Shown: one piece after another, positions 30,332 through 39,902 of the stretch
How the letters are laid out: each line of letters starts with the position of its first letter
How positions within the stretch are numbered: the first letter of the stretch is position 1
Assembly: GCA_001839685.1 (NCBI GenBank)
Contig: MLAK01000566.1
Coordinates: forward strand, 4,507-68,506
Source of the DNA: Tritrichomonas foetus
Lineage: Eukaryota; Parabasalia; Tritrichomonadida; Tritrichomonadidae
DNA: 64,000 nt
Reading direction: 5' to 3'
Notes under the pieces: model-generated
What the model was told of the DNA's origin: nothing
The model's database searches: none
What the model saw: the letters and a program-made list of their open reading frames with translations, nothing else
Position numbers and translations under genes: made by a program

Positions 30332-31783
30332 ATGAGCCTCTGCTGCAAGCAGCTCATTTGGGCATTTGTAATCCTTATTGGATCCATCAATTTTGGTGAA
30401 GTCGTCAGTTTTCCATCAGCTTCATCACATCAAATTATGCCCTTACATGGACTTACAAAAACAGACTTAAAATGGTCCTTCTATAATGCAGTTGCCTCAC
30501 TTATTGGTATCTTTGGCCCATTTTGCACACAAATGATTTTGAAAATAGTCAAACAATCTCGCAAAAAAACAATTTTTATCATAGCGGTTTATGCGTCATG
30601 TATATGGTTAGTGAATATGATTGTTAAGTTTAGCATCTGGGCTGGAATTGTCGCACGTGCTATGATCGGCCTCGCTGGTGGAGCATTCTCCTCAATTTGT
30701 CCAATGTATGTTGTAGAAATTGCACCGCCAGAAGCTCGTGGCTTTTTTGGTTGTCTTCCAGAAGCAGGAATCATCCTAGGTGAAGTATTAGTCAACTTTT
30801 TGGGAACACCACTTGGTTATCTAGGACTGTGTGGTTTCAACTCATGTTTAGCTCTTGTTTTGGCTATTCTTATTTGCTTTATTCCAGAATCACCAGCTCT
30901 CTTGGTTCTTGAAAGGAAGCAGCAACAAAAAGCACTCACCGAAAATGACGACAGTGATGAAACAAAGGTCAAAGTGTCTTTATGGCAGCTTAAATATATA
31001 AAATGTCTGTTAACTGGTTGTGGAACAGCAATTTTCCAACAATTCAGTGGAATAGGTCCAATTACTGCAAACTTATCAACAATTATGTCAGAAAGTGGTC
31101 TTCATATTGATTCAAACTATCAAGCAGGAATTGCATCACTTGGCCAGTTCCTTGCAACTTTCATGGGAGGAGGAATCATTGATAAAATTGGAAGAAAAAG
31201 AACTTGGATATTAAGTAACATTGGAATTATTACATTTTTGATTATTTTGGCTCTAAATATTAAGTACAATTGGTCCACTTATATTCCACTTGTTGTTATT
31301 TTAATCTACATGGTTTTCTATGCATGGGGAGTGGGACCAATTCCATGGTTCATTATGCCAGAATATTTCCCAGCTGAAGTTCGAGCACAAGGCACAAATG
31401 TTGCATCTTCCGTCTCATGGGCAACTCAATTTGTGTGGGTTTTCGTTTGGCCTATCATTGTGAAATCGATGGGTGAATTTGGCGGATTTTTATTCTTTGC
31501 TTGTTGCTCAGTTGTCTCAGTTTTCTTTGGTTTCTTTTGTATTTATGAGCCACCACCACTCGAAGTTGTCACAGACAGTGAAAAAGCTCATTTGAGAGAA
31601 ATTGAAGAAAACAGTACCAACAGTTGCAATAATGAAAGGAAAGATGGTCATGTCAAAGCTAAATTGGCAAAGAAAAATAGAATAGAAAATAGAACGAATA
31701 TAGATGATAATTTAGATGAAGAAATAGAAGAAAATTACAATAGTAATGGCGAAATAATCATTGATAATCCAACTGAATTATAA
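30332..31783 (+). CDS. MFS sugar transporter (GLUT/HXT-like)
   Basis: 483 residues with about 12 hydrophobic segments. Sugar porter motifs are present: MYVVEIAPPEARGFFG after TM4, PESPALL at the end of TM6, FQQFSGIGPI in TM7 (QQxSG), DKIGRKRTW between TM8 and TM9, and GPIPWFIMPEYFPAEVRAQG in TM10 with the following loop. The central loop after TM6 is short and charged. The C-terminal tail is cytosolic, Asn/Glu/Lys-rich and disordered (about 425-483), longer than in bacterial homologues. It should move hexoses across the plasma membrane. Substrate cannot be judged. Start at the first ATG, just before the first TM segment. Confidence 0.93.
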   Translation: MSLCCKQLIWAFVILIGSINFGEVVSFPSASSHQIMPLHGLTKTDLKWSFYNAVASLIGIFGPFCTQMILKIVKQSRKKTIFIIAVYASCIWLVNMIVKFSIWAGIVARAMIGLAGGAFSSICPMYVVEIAPPEARGFFGCLPEAGIILGEVLVNFLGTPLGYLGLCGFNSCLALVLAILICFIPESPALLVLERKQQQKALTENDDSDETKVKVSLWQLKYIKCLLTGCGTAIFQQFSGIGPITANLSTIMSESGLHIDSNYQAGIASLGQFLATFMGGGIIDKIGRKRTWILSNIGIITFLIILALNIKYNWSTYIPLVVILIYMVFYAWGVGPIPWFIMPEYFPAEVRAQGTNVASSVSWATQFVWVFVWPIIVKSMGEFGGFLFFACCSVVSVFFGFFCIYEPPPLEVVTDSEKAHLREIEENSTNSCNNERKDGHVKAKLAKKNRIENRTNIDDNLDEEIEENYNSNGEIIIDNPTEL

Positions 31784-32062
31784 ATGAAATGAAGAAAACT
31801 CAATGAATATTCAATTATTATCACAACAGCTCTTTCCATATTATTAAACCTTATTTTGTGCATAGAATTTCTTAATGTTTATTATTATTCTTTTTTATAT
31901 TTATTTCAAAATAAAGGAAACCGACAAAGATGGCTGACATTAATAAATGATTTAACGGTTTTCAAAAGAAAAAAAAGAAAATAGATAATCAAAATGAATG
32001 GTTAACTATTTATTACAAACAATACTATAAAAATATATATTCAATAAAAGAAGTCATGATAA
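31784..32062. other. Intergenic 3'-3' region
   Basis: 279 AT-rich bases between the convergent stop codons of the transporter and the CNBD protein. Nothing else is recognised. Confidence 0.4.
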
Positions 32063-33589
32063 TTATTTGAAATCTTTTGTAAAAGTTGAAGGAATTTCGA
32101 TTTCTCCTGTTTTCAAAGATTTATCGAGCTGATGAATTGCTTTAAACCTTGGATTTTGACATGTGACTTGATGATCTTTAATCATTTTTGGGAACATTCT
32201 TCTACATGAAGCAAAGCCTGTTTTCATAATTTTTTCATATTCAGCATAGTTTTTTGATTCTTTGGAGATGGATTTCTTATACATTTGCCACTTTACAACC
32301 ATTTCTCTTTCTATCCACTTTCGAATCAAATAATCATCAGAAGGATCATCCAATAATTGTTTTTCTAAATTCCTTCTGAATGAAATTGGAAGTAAATCTC
32401 TTAAATCATTCATTGAAATACAATATATGACAGTATCTTCCATAAACTCCAATTTGTATGGCTTTTTAAAGTTACTTGTTAAAGAAGGATCAGCAATTAT
32501 GCTATCTGGTCCTAAAACTTCTAATTTTACATAAGTTTCACCTTTAGGAAGTCTAATATCAATTGCACCACCACTTAAAGCACGTGGATCAATTGAAGAC
32601 AAGTTAAAATTCACTTTGCGATGCTTTGATACAGATCCACTCTGTACCACAATCCAACCATCACAAAATGACTTTCTTTTAGTTCCTTTGGGTATTTTCA
32701 TTTCAATTACATTATCTGCCAATCGATTAAAAAGTTCTGGAATATCTTGCAGTTCTTCAAAAACAGGAATTTGTGCCAAATATCTAGCCCTGTTAATTTT
32801 TTCTTCTTCACGTATCATTGCAATAGTTTTTTGATAAACTGTAGCATCAATTCGAATGATATATGAAGGTTGTGTCACAACAGCTGAATATGACCATGGT
32901 TTCTGCTTTTCTAATTCAGAAAATCCAATGATTGAATGTGGAGCTTTTAAATCAAATGCTTCGAATTTCTTATCAGATCCAAATCTGTATTCAAGTAAAT
33001 TTTTTGAGAATTGATTTAATTTTAATGACTTATCAAATGTTGGACACTTCTGAATGGGATACTTAAAAATAGGTGTGTTTGGAGAATTTGGTGCTGTTAT
33101 TGATTGATCTCTGAAGATTGGGTTTACATTATGATATTGTCTCACATTATTTTTGGGCCCTTTTGGTGTTTTTATTAACATAAAATCTTCATATCGAAAC
33201 TTCTCTCGAACTAACATCACTTCACCTGAAAAAATGAGATAGAATGCATCAAAAAGATCACCTTCTGCAAATAAAAATGTATTTTCATTAAGGTGCTCAA
33301 TTTCACAATTACGAGAGATTTGGTATAGTTCTCGTGCATTTTTGGTGATTATTTCGAATTCTGGCCACTGTGAAAAAATTGAGATGATTGAATCTACTTG
33401 CCATGATTTTCTTTTTGATGGCGGCAATTTTAATGCTTCAAAAGCAGTATCTTGTGTATATCGCCTTTCTGATATTGGTATTTGTTTTCGTGGTTTCATA
33501 ACAATACGTTTTTTCTGTCTGCGAGATGAATTTGGTCGCTTTTCTTCTGATAAATTTTCTCGGCGCAAAATCTTCCTGGTGTTTCTCAT
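32063..33589 (-). CDS. Cyclic-nucleotide-binding-domain protein
   Basis: 508 residues. The N-terminus is strongly basic (RRENLSEEKRPNSSRRQKKR). A cNMP-binding beta-roll follows: EHLNENTFLFAEGDLFDAFYLIFSGEVML at about 96-124 holds the hallmark FxxGDxxxxFYxIxxGxVxv pattern. A long insert (about 130-215) precedes the second half of the roll, HSIIGFSELEKQKPWSYSAVVTQPSYIIRI, so the domain is interrupted. A second, weaker roll may lie at about 305-395. I do not see the RxAT phosphate-binding cassette, so ligand binding is doubtful. Similar proteins are annotated CNBD-containing in other protists. Divergent from the LMW-PTP gene. Confidence 0.8.
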   Translation of the reverse strand: MRNTRKILRRENLSEEKRPNSSRRQKKRIVMKPRKQIPISERRYTQDTAFEALKLPPSKRKSWQVDSIISIFSQWPEFEIITKNARELYQISRNCEIEHLNENTFLFAEGDLFDAFYLIFSGEVMLVREKFRYEDFMLIKTPKGPKNNVRQYHNVNPIFRDQSITAPNSPNTPIFKYPIQKCPTFDKSLKLNQFSKNLLEYRFGSDKKFEAFDLKAPHSIIGFSELEKQKPWSYSAVVTQPSYIIRIDATVYQKTIAMIREEEKINRARYLAQIPVFEELQDIPELFNRLADNVIEMKIPKGTKRKSFCDGWIVVQSGSVSKHRKVNFNLSSIDPRALSGGAIDIRLPKGETYVKLEVLGPDSIIADPSLTSNFKKPYKLEFMEDTVIYCISMNDLRDLLPISFRRNLEKQLLDDPSDDYLIRKWIEREMVVKWQMYKKSISKESKNYAEYEKIMKTGFASCRRMFPKMIKDHQVTCQNPRFKAIHQLDKSLKTGEIEIPSTFTKDFK

Positions 33590-33876
33590 TTAATTAACGT
33601 ACACAGAAAATTATTTCTTTATTTATTCAAATTAAACTTTTTCAATCACCAAAAATTTTAGATGTCTACTTTTTGTATGTATTTACATCGAATAAATTCA
33701 AAAGAAACCATCTCGATTAATTGAAAATTACTTGATATTTCAGAAGTGATTTTTTCGTAAAGCCGATGAAATTCTATTCAATTTTTTAAGAATTTAATTG
33801 GCCAATTTTTTAGGATGTTTCAAGATTGGTCAAATCTTTAATAATAGTAGGTCAATAATAGGTCAAATTCGATTAA

Positions 33877-33890
33877 TCATTTACTTTTTT
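33877..33890 (+). promoter_or_regulatory. Initiator-like element of LMW-PTP gene
   Basis: TCATTTACTTTTTT; if A of TCA is +1 the 5' UTR is 17 bases. Matches the trichomonad TCA(+1)Y(T/A) pattern. Confidence 0.45.
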
Positions 33891-33895
33891 CTAAA

Positions 33896-34339
33896 ATGTC
33901 AGCAGAAAAGAAAGCTGTGCTTTTTGTTTGTCTCGGAAACATCTGCCGTTCTCCAGCCTGCGAAGGAATCTGCAGAGACATGGTAGGTGATAAGTTAATT
34001 ATCGATAGCGCTGCAACCTCAGGATTCCACGTGGGTCAATCACCAGACACTCGATCTCAAAAAGTTTGCAAATCAAACGGAATCGACATCAGCAAGCAAA
34101 GGGCTCGCCAAATCACCAAGGCAGATTTCTCCAAATTCGACGTCATCGCCGCACTCGATCAATCCATCCTTTCGGACATCAATTCAATGAAACCATCGAA
34201 CTGCCGTGCTAAGGTTGTTTTGTTCAACCCGCCAAACGGTGTCGACGATCCATATTATTCGTCAGACGGCTTTCCAACCATGTTCGCCAGCATTTCAAAG
34301 GAAATGAAACCGTTCCTTACTGAACACGGCCTTATCTAA
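33896..34339 (+). CDS. Low-molecular-weight protein tyrosine phosphatase
   Basis: 147 residues, usual family length. The catalytic loop CLGNICRSP lies at residues 12-20 with nucleophile Cys12 and Arg18. The general-acid loop DDPYY lies at 117-121, with the two tyrosines that are often phosphorylated in eukaryotic members. LMW-PTPs dephosphorylate phosphotyrosine, and bacterial-type versions regulate sugar metabolism. This one has the eukaryote-like DPYY. Start at the ATG preceded by AAA and an initiator-like element. Stop TAA followed by A. Confidence 0.96.
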   Translation: MSAEKKAVLFVCLGNICRSPACEGICRDMVGDKLIIDSAATSGFHVGQSPDTRSQKVCKSNGIDISKQRARQITKADFSKFDVIAALDQSILSDINSMKPSNCRAKVVLFNPPNGVDDPYYSSDGFPTMFASISKEMKPFLTEHGLI

Positions 34340-34517
34340 AATTATATTTCATACATTTTGATTCTCATTTTTTTCACATTCTTATTTCCAACATCAGCCA
34401 ATAATGAGCAATCGCTAAATGCGCTAGAAAATTATAACTTATGTGTTGTGGATAGTCACCTTTTGATATGGTTTCCGGTTATATCCAGTGGTTAATTAAA
34501 TTTGTTTATATTTTAAT

Positions 34518-34896
34518 AATCAAAGAAAGAATCAATAATCAAAGAAAGAATCAATNNNNNNNNNNNNNNNNNNNNNNNNNNNNNNNNNNNNNNNNNNNNN
34601 NNNNNNNNNNNNNNNNNNNNNNNNNNNNNNNNNNNNNNNNNNNNNNNNNNNNNNNNNNNNNNNNNNNNNNNNNNNNNNNNNNNNNNNNNNNNNNNNNNNN
34701 NNNNNNNNNNNNNNNNNNNNNNNNNNNNNNNNNNNNNNNNNNNNNNNNNNNNNNNNNNNNNNNNNNNNNNNNNNNNNNNNNNNNNNAAGAATCAATAATC
34801 AAAGAAAGAATCAATCATCAAAGAAAGAATCAACAAACAAAGAAAGAATCAACAAACAAAGAAAGAATCAATAATCAAAGAAAAGAATCAAGAACA
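34518..34896. repeat. 19-bp tandem repeat interrupted by a gap
   Basis: Unit AATCAAAGAAAGAATCAAT. About two units precede the gap and about five follow, the later ones diverged (CATC, AAAC variants). 34556-34786 is 231 Ns, so the true copy number is unknown. Confidence 0.92.
34556..34786. other. Assembly gap (231 Ns)
   Basis: Run of N inside the 19-bp satellite. It was almost certainly left because reads could not span the repeat. Confidence 0.99.
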
Positions 34897-34953
34897 GTCT
34901 GGAAAAATAAGTAAGCATATTTTACCATAAAAAACACATCTTTTATAAACAAA

Positions 34954-36324
34954 TCAAAGTGGCCGCCTTTTTGGCGTAGTCGGCGTTACTGGTTTCTTCA
35001 ACAGCCTGTTTGTCGACGCCATTATAGGGTTCGACTTGTTGCTCGATGCACGAACTGGGTGTTGCTTTCCAGTTGGCGTAACAACTTGAGGAGTCTTTGA
35101 AGTCGATGAAAAGAGTGGGACTGAGCCTTTTCTCGGTCCCATCGAACGATCTAATTTCTGTATATTCGGTGGGAGTGGAGCAGATAACCCAGTTGCACGT
35201 TTTTGGCGTGATCCTGGAATGATTGGTACTGGTGGTGGTGTTGGCTTAAATTTCGGCTTTTCAGGCTTTTGTTGTAGTGGATGAAGTAAACAGAAGTAAA
35301 TTGCTGTTTCAGGTGAAGTTGCACCTTTTGAGAGGAGGTCAGTCAATTGTTCCTTATCGATCCCTTTTTCTTCACATTGTTCGAGAATCTTCGGATCAGG
35401 CTTGATTGTTCTTCTTTTGAATTTTTTCACTACTGATAAATTCGGAACTTTGTAAAAAATGACAGGCGTTGGAGCAACATTGGTTCCTAATTGAGGAACA
35501 CCTCTGAGCCAGGGATGGGACTGAAGTTGGATTAAACTTGGCCTTTGGTTTGGCCTGATTTCAAACATTTTTCGTAAAATATCAACAAGAGGAGGTGAGA
35601 AATTTTGTGGATAGATCATCTCACTTGCTTCTTGAACGAGAGCTCGAAAACTTGCATTTTGTGTTGAAAAGGGAAGGGTCCCAGTAATCATCGCATACAA
35701 GCAGACGCCAAGCGACCAAACATCGCATTTTTCGTCATATTCATTTCCAGCAAGTATCTCAGGTGGCTGGTACCCAGCTGTTCCAACAAAAGTTCGCATG
35801 TGATTATTATAATATGAGCCAGCAAGACCAAAATCCGTAAGCTTCATGTTTCCTTTGGCATCAATCAGTATATTTTCGAGTTTCAAATCTCTGTGAACAA
35901 GGAAATGGTAGATATGAAGGTGCCTTAAAGCGCTAAATATTTGGATGAAGTATCTTTGTGCTTCAAATTCCGTAAGACCGCTTTTTGAGTTAACGTAGTC
36001 GAGTAGAGTGCCTCTTGATGCGTATTCCATAAAGAAAATGAGTTGATCGTCGGTCATTGATATTCGATATAAATTGCAGATATTCGGATGGTCTACTTGC
36101 ATAAAAACACTTACTTCGCGCATAATTCCAGCAAATTCTTCATCTTTGAGCGAGTTTATTTCGATTATTTTGGCTGCGCAATAGCATCCAGTAGGAACAT
36201 GTTTGGCGACATGGACATGGCTGAAAGCGCCTTTTCCAATTTGCTCCATTATTTCGAAATCATCGATGGTAAGAAGAGGCTTCTCTTTCTCGATCTCTTC
36301 TTCGTTTTTTTCGCCCTCTTCCAT
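34954..36324 (-). CDS. Serine/threonine protein kinase, CAMK-like
   Basis: 456 residues from the ATG at complement 36322-36324; the frame is open to a TTG at 36360, which I did not use. All key kinase motifs are present: GKGAFS (30-35), AAKII with Lys52, HRDLKLEN (144-151), DFG (164-166), GYQPPE in place of APE (about 184-189) and DVWSLGVCLYAM. This is a CAMK/AMPK-related type catalytic domain ending at HPWLRG (about 270-275). The C-terminal 170 residues are basic, Pro/Ser/Thr-rich and include a possible UBA-like helix (EQLTDLLSKGATSPETAIYFCLL), a feature of some AMPK-related kinases. An active kinase is expected. Confidence 0.93.
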   Translation of the reverse strand: MEEGEKNEEEIEKEKPLLTIDDFEIMEQIGKGAFSHVHVAKHVPTGCYCAAKIIEINSLKDEEFAGIMREVSVFMQVDHPNICNLYRISMTDDQLIFFMEYASRGTLLDYVNSKSGLTEFEAQRYFIQIFSALRHLHIYHFLVHRDLKLENILIDAKGNMKLTDFGLAGSYYNNHMRTFVGTAGYQPPEILAGNEYDEKCDVWSLGVCLYAMITGTLPFSTQNASFRALVQEASEMIYPQNFSPPLVDILRKMFEIRPNQRPSLIQLQSHPWLRGVPQLGTNVAPTPVIFYKVPNLSVVKKFKRRTIKPDPKILEQCEEKGIDKEQLTDLLSKGATSPETAIYFCLLHPLQQKPEKPKFKPTPPPVPIIPGSRQKRATGLSAPLPPNIQKLDRSMGPRKGSVPLFSSTSKTPQVVTPTGKQHPVRASSNKSNPIMASTNRLLKKPVTPTTPKRRPL

Positions 36325-36331
36325 CAAATAT

Positions 36332-36348
36332 CGAATAAAAATTTGTGA
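36332..36348 (-). promoter_or_regulatory. Initiator-like element of kinase gene
   Basis: Minus strand TCACAAATTTTTATTCG, about 22 bases upstream of the kinase ATG. Its position supports the inner ATG over the longer TTG-started frame. Confidence 0.45.
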
Positions 36349-36450
36349 AGATATTTTCAAATTGCGTGATTAATGAATTTTCAAAGAAAATATTATCTTT
36401 TCAATACTTTTCAATAAAAGCGGTTTTCTAAATCTGCTTTAAAAGTGACT

Positions 36451-36535
36451 ATGAGGCGTGAATTTGTAGATACCGATAAAATCGTCGGGATTCACGAAAA
36501 TATTTCTGTTTAACTCAATTCTTTGATGGCCTCAT
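36451..36535. other. Predicted nested stem-loop, unknown function
   Basis: ATGAGGC (36451-36457) can pair with GCCTCAT (36529-36535), GTGAAT (36458-36463) with ATTCAC (36490-36495), and CCGA (36473-36476) with TCGG (36485-36488). The two outer helices stack directly on the 5' side and leave a 33-base single strand on the 3' side. No snRNA, tRNA or snoRNA signature is visible. It is not covered by a coding frame. Confidence 0.35.
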
Positions 36536-36701
36536 CGAAAATGAATAGAAATATTTCGAAAAATAAATCGAAATTACCGAACAAAAAAATCGCTCAAAAA
36601 GTATACCCTCATAAAATGTTGTTTATTTTTTCGCTCACAATTAAAGTAACTAAATGAAATAAAGTTTATCAAATTAATACTCAAAAATCATAATTAGAAT
36701 T

Positions 36702-36773
36702 CATGTCTTTGTCTTAATACATGACTTTGTCTTAATACATGTCTTTGTTTTAATACATGTCTTTGTCTTAAAA
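36702..36773. repeat. 18-bp tandem repeat, four copies
   Basis: Unit CATGTCTTTGTCTTAATA, four contiguous copies with one or two substitutions each. Confidence 0.9.
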
Positions 36774-36980
36774 CTGTGAATTCTCCGATTATTGATCATC
36801 CATTCAAACTTTAAATGAGTATTAAATTAAAAAGAATGTTTCGCGAGACATTTGCACAATGACATAAATTATATATTACTAACTGTTTTTATTATTAGAG
36901 TATAAAAGAGCAATATTAATAGACCATATATGTGAAACAATATTTTTAATTTAAGGAAAGAAATTTTTTCAAAAGGGAAA

Positions 36981-39575
36981 TTACTGTTGGGGTGGAACCG
37001 GATTCCATGTATTCCTGTTTCTTTCAAGAGTTATTTGGTGATAAAATACTGTGAATGGTGGGATTGAAACTTGGCTAAAGTTGGAATCAACATTGCTTAG
37101 CATAGTTAAATAATTATCAAGTTGTTGAGCAGATTGATAAGCACCAACAAGACTACAAAATTCGTTCATCTTTTCTTTAAGAATATCACCAGCTTGCTTA
37201 TGTAAGAAGACAGAATGCAAACGAATGACTGATGCCATAAGTGATCGATAACGTGATGATGCAGGATCATAATTGGGATCAAAAACGAAACCCATCAATG
37301 GAATGAATATGTCTGGAATCAAAAGTTGTACAGGATAGTTATTTATAGTAAACAAAAAGAGAACATCTACAATTTTTTGGAAGCATTCTGGTCGTTTGTA
37401 TCCACTTAAAAGGGCGCTAACAAATGATTGGATTAATGGCTTCACATATATTTCAGGATTATTTGTTCTATTTGCATTAATATAGCTAGACATCATCAAA
37501 TAAAAGTTTTCTCCAAGTTCTTCGAATTGCTCAAGTTCTAATGAACTTTCTGTGTTTGCACCTTGCGTAAGAATTTCTGCGAAAGAATTAATGAGGTTCG
37601 GAATCATTTCATATGTCCATGAAATATCATCATTTTTTGCTGAATGCAAAGTAATGACTTTGGCCACTAAAAAGTAAAATCCACTGAATGATTGTTTACT
37701 AAAGAACATTCTATTTGAGTAAACTTGGCTTAAGAATTGATATGCTTCATTTACATAATGGGCAGCGATGATTGCTTGAGTTTTGTGATAATAAAACAAA
37801 GCTTCATCAGAACTGCTCTGACTAATGACTGAAATGGCATTATTTAGGAATTGGAAAATTGGCCCAGCACATTCAGGTGGCAGTTCAATTTTTATGTTAC
37901 TGAAGAGATTGAGTGCTTTTGTAACTGGTGTAATTTGTTCATTTGGATTAGCATTCATTTGTGCAGTGATTTCTTGAATAATTACAGGAATTAAACCAAT
38001 ATTAGTTCCATCGATTAAATTGGCAGCAATTATGGGTGCATCTTGCTGTGGGGCTTTCAGAAGATTCATAATGATTCCTTGATATGGATCTTGTGGTGGA
38101 ATTATATGCTTTTGATTTGTGGTGATCTTTTTGATCGCCGTAATCAACAGTGGGAAATTAAACAAGACACCAAAATTAGATAATATTTTGTTGAAAATGT
38201 TGGCAAAAAATATAACATCGTCTTGAGATTCATGATTGAGTTGTAATGCAGCAACAGCACAAAAGTAGAAATAGAATTTGAAGCATTGATCAGGGGAATT
38301 GATGGAAAACTCTGGGCATTTTTCAAAAAAGTTGGCAACTAACATTTTTCTGAGTTGGTTATCTATTGTTGAAAAGGCAATAATCATATAAACAGCTGAA
38401 ACTAAAGAGTCATCTTCCATAAAATTCTGCTGGTTGGCGATATCAGTCAAAAACTGTGCCAAATAATTCATATTCATAGATGCAATCAAAGTGAAGAGAT
38501 TAGCAAGTGGCTTACAGGTTGTATTGTCGTCATGAATGATATCAGTGCGACCGCTAAACAAAGCTTTAGTTTTCTCAAAAATTGGTTTTATAAGATTTGG
38601 TAAATTACCTTGGTATTGGAAAATTAAGTAATAATAAGTAGTGCATATAAAATCTAATTTCGGTGGCTGTGAGTTCATTAACAAAAAGTTTAAGTGATCA
38701 AATAATCCCATTACATCTGGATTTGTATAAGCGTTGCCAAATAGTGTTGCTATTAATGTAGCCATTGGTGATAGTAAATTTGGATTTTGCTGATTCATCA
38801 TGTTTTGGAAAATGTTGGCAGGATTGAAAATATTTAACACGTTTAAACAGTCTTGACCAAGACGACGAAATATGCATGTTACAAGTGGAATGAATTGAGG
38901 ATCATTCATATAATTAAGAACCATTGGTAAAACTTGTTGATTTCCATACCATTCATTTGAGCCCCAATGTGTGTATCCAGTTAGAGCCTTTAATACAGGA
39001 TGTGCTTTTTGGTTATTTAATCCTTCACAAATTTTTCCAAAAATCATTTGATCGACATTGTTTTCAATCATAAATGCTCTGATGCTTTGCATTTGTTGCA
39101 AGTTTTGAAGAGACGGCATTGATGTGTAAATATAAAAAGCACCAACAAAATAAAGGAAATGAGTGATTTCAAAGCTACTAACTATATCCCAAAGATTCGG
39201 AATTCTTTCTGGAAAATAATGCGATGCAATGATGGCCTGAATCTGAGCAACATTCAAACTTATTTCAGGGGATTGATAGCTTTGAATTTTTTCTGGCGGC
39301 ATTTGATAAAAAAAGAAAGGAAGATAGATATCTTGGATTTCTTGCTGTGGAATAGTATTCCAATATTTGACTAGTCGGGCATTTACTATTCGCAAAATTA
39401 CCATTTTTCCGGGAATTGAAGGAACTTGATCGAAGACTTGGAGCAGCATTGGAATAGATTGGCTTGTACTTGCAAGTTGTTGATACATTTGACGGCATTC
39501 TTGAACTACTGGTTGGCTGATGTCTGCTTGTGGAGATATGGCTTGAGCAATTCTCTCTATGGCGCTTGGATCCAT
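36981..39575 (-). CDS. Exportin/karyopherin-like HEAT-repeat protein
   Basis: 864 residues, helical throughout. The N-terminal 130 residues (CRQMYQQLASTSQSIPMLLQVF, then VILRIVNARLVKYWNTI and EIQDIYLPFFF) resemble the importin-beta-N/exportin-1-like opening of karyopherins, and the rest is a chain of HEAT-like helices. Karyopherins carry cargo through nuclear pores with Ran. Length is typical. I cannot tell exportin-1, exportin-T or another class apart. The alternative is a transport-unrelated HEAT scaffold. Divergent from the Furry-like gene, with 327 bases between the starts. Confidence 0.65.
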   Translation of the reverse strand: MDPSAIERIAQAISPQADISQPVVQECRQMYQQLASTSQSIPMLLQVFDQVPSIPGKMVILRIVNARLVKYWNTIPQQEIQDIYLPFFFYQMPPEKIQSYQSPEISLNVAQIQAIIASHYFPERIPNLWDIVSSFEITHFLYFVGAFYIYTSMPSLQNLQQMQSIRAFMIENNVDQMIFGKICEGLNNQKAHPVLKALTGYTHWGSNEWYGNQQVLPMVLNYMNDPQFIPLVTCIFRRLGQDCLNVLNIFNPANIFQNMMNQQNPNLLSPMATLIATLFGNAYTNPDVMGLFDHLNFLLMNSQPPKLDFICTTYYYLIFQYQGNLPNLIKPIFEKTKALFSGRTDIIHDDNTTCKPLANLFTLIASMNMNYLAQFLTDIANQQNFMEDDSLVSAVYMIIAFSTIDNQLRKMLVANFFEKCPEFSINSPDQCFKFYFYFCAVAALQLNHESQDDVIFFANIFNKILSNFGVLFNFPLLITAIKKITTNQKHIIPPQDPYQGIIMNLLKAPQQDAPIIAANLIDGTNIGLIPVIIQEITAQMNANPNEQITPVTKALNLFSNIKIELPPECAGPIFQFLNNAISVISQSSSDEALFYYHKTQAIIAAHYVNEAYQFLSQVYSNRMFFSKQSFSGFYFLVAKVITLHSAKNDDISWTYEMIPNLINSFAEILTQGANTESSLELEQFEELGENFYLMMSSYINANRTNNPEIYVKPLIQSFVSALLSGYKRPECFQKIVDVLFLFTINNYPVQLLIPDIFIPLMGFVFDPNYDPASSRYRSLMASVIRLHSVFLHKQAGDILKEKMNEFCSLVGAYQSAQQLDNYLTMLSNVDSNFSQVSIPPFTVFYHQITLERNRNTWNPVPPQQ

Positions 39576-39902
39576 CGAATGAAATTAAAAAATCTGAATT
39601 GTTGATTTCAATTGATAATTGGCTACTGTCAAATTAATTGACATTTTGGTGTAAAATTCACATATCATTTTGAGTTTTTATGGTGTAATTTTCACCATAC
39701 TCAATGACAATCACCTCCTTTTCATTTTTGGTAACTTTCAATTGATTGAAAGTTTTTTATTTGTTAACGAATTAAGGTGGGACCAGTTTTAGCGTGAACA
39801 CTTTTTGTTGATTTGTTCTTTTATTTGACCTTATATGTTCACATAGAAAACAGTCGCACTATATAAAATGTCAGAAAGAATTTTTCAGAATCTGTTTTTG
39901 CC
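39576..39902. other. Divergent promoter region
   Basis: 327 bases between the starts of the exportin-like (-) and Furry-like (+) genes. AT-rich; a TTCAG tract lies shortly before the Furry-like ATG. No gene is seen. Confidence 0.4.

Larger units (their letters stand above)
34340..34953. other. Intergenic region carrying a 19-bp satellite and a sequence gap
   Basis: Between the convergent LMW-PTP and kinase genes. Apart from the satellite (34518-34896) and the Ns (34556-34786) nothing is recognised. An open frame across the repeats is only an artefact of the repeat period and the Ns. Confidence 0.8.
36325..36980. other. Intergenic region with a structured element and an 18-bp repeat
   Basis: 656 bases upstream of the kinase gene (-) and downstream of the exportin-like gene (-). 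Contains the predicted fold at 36451-36535 and the repeat at 36702-36773. Otherwise AT-rich and featureless. Confidence 0.6.

Noticed and set aside
34468..34914. Open frame across the 19-bp satellite
   Set aside because: It runs through 231 Ns, and the array itself is not a recognisable coding sequence.
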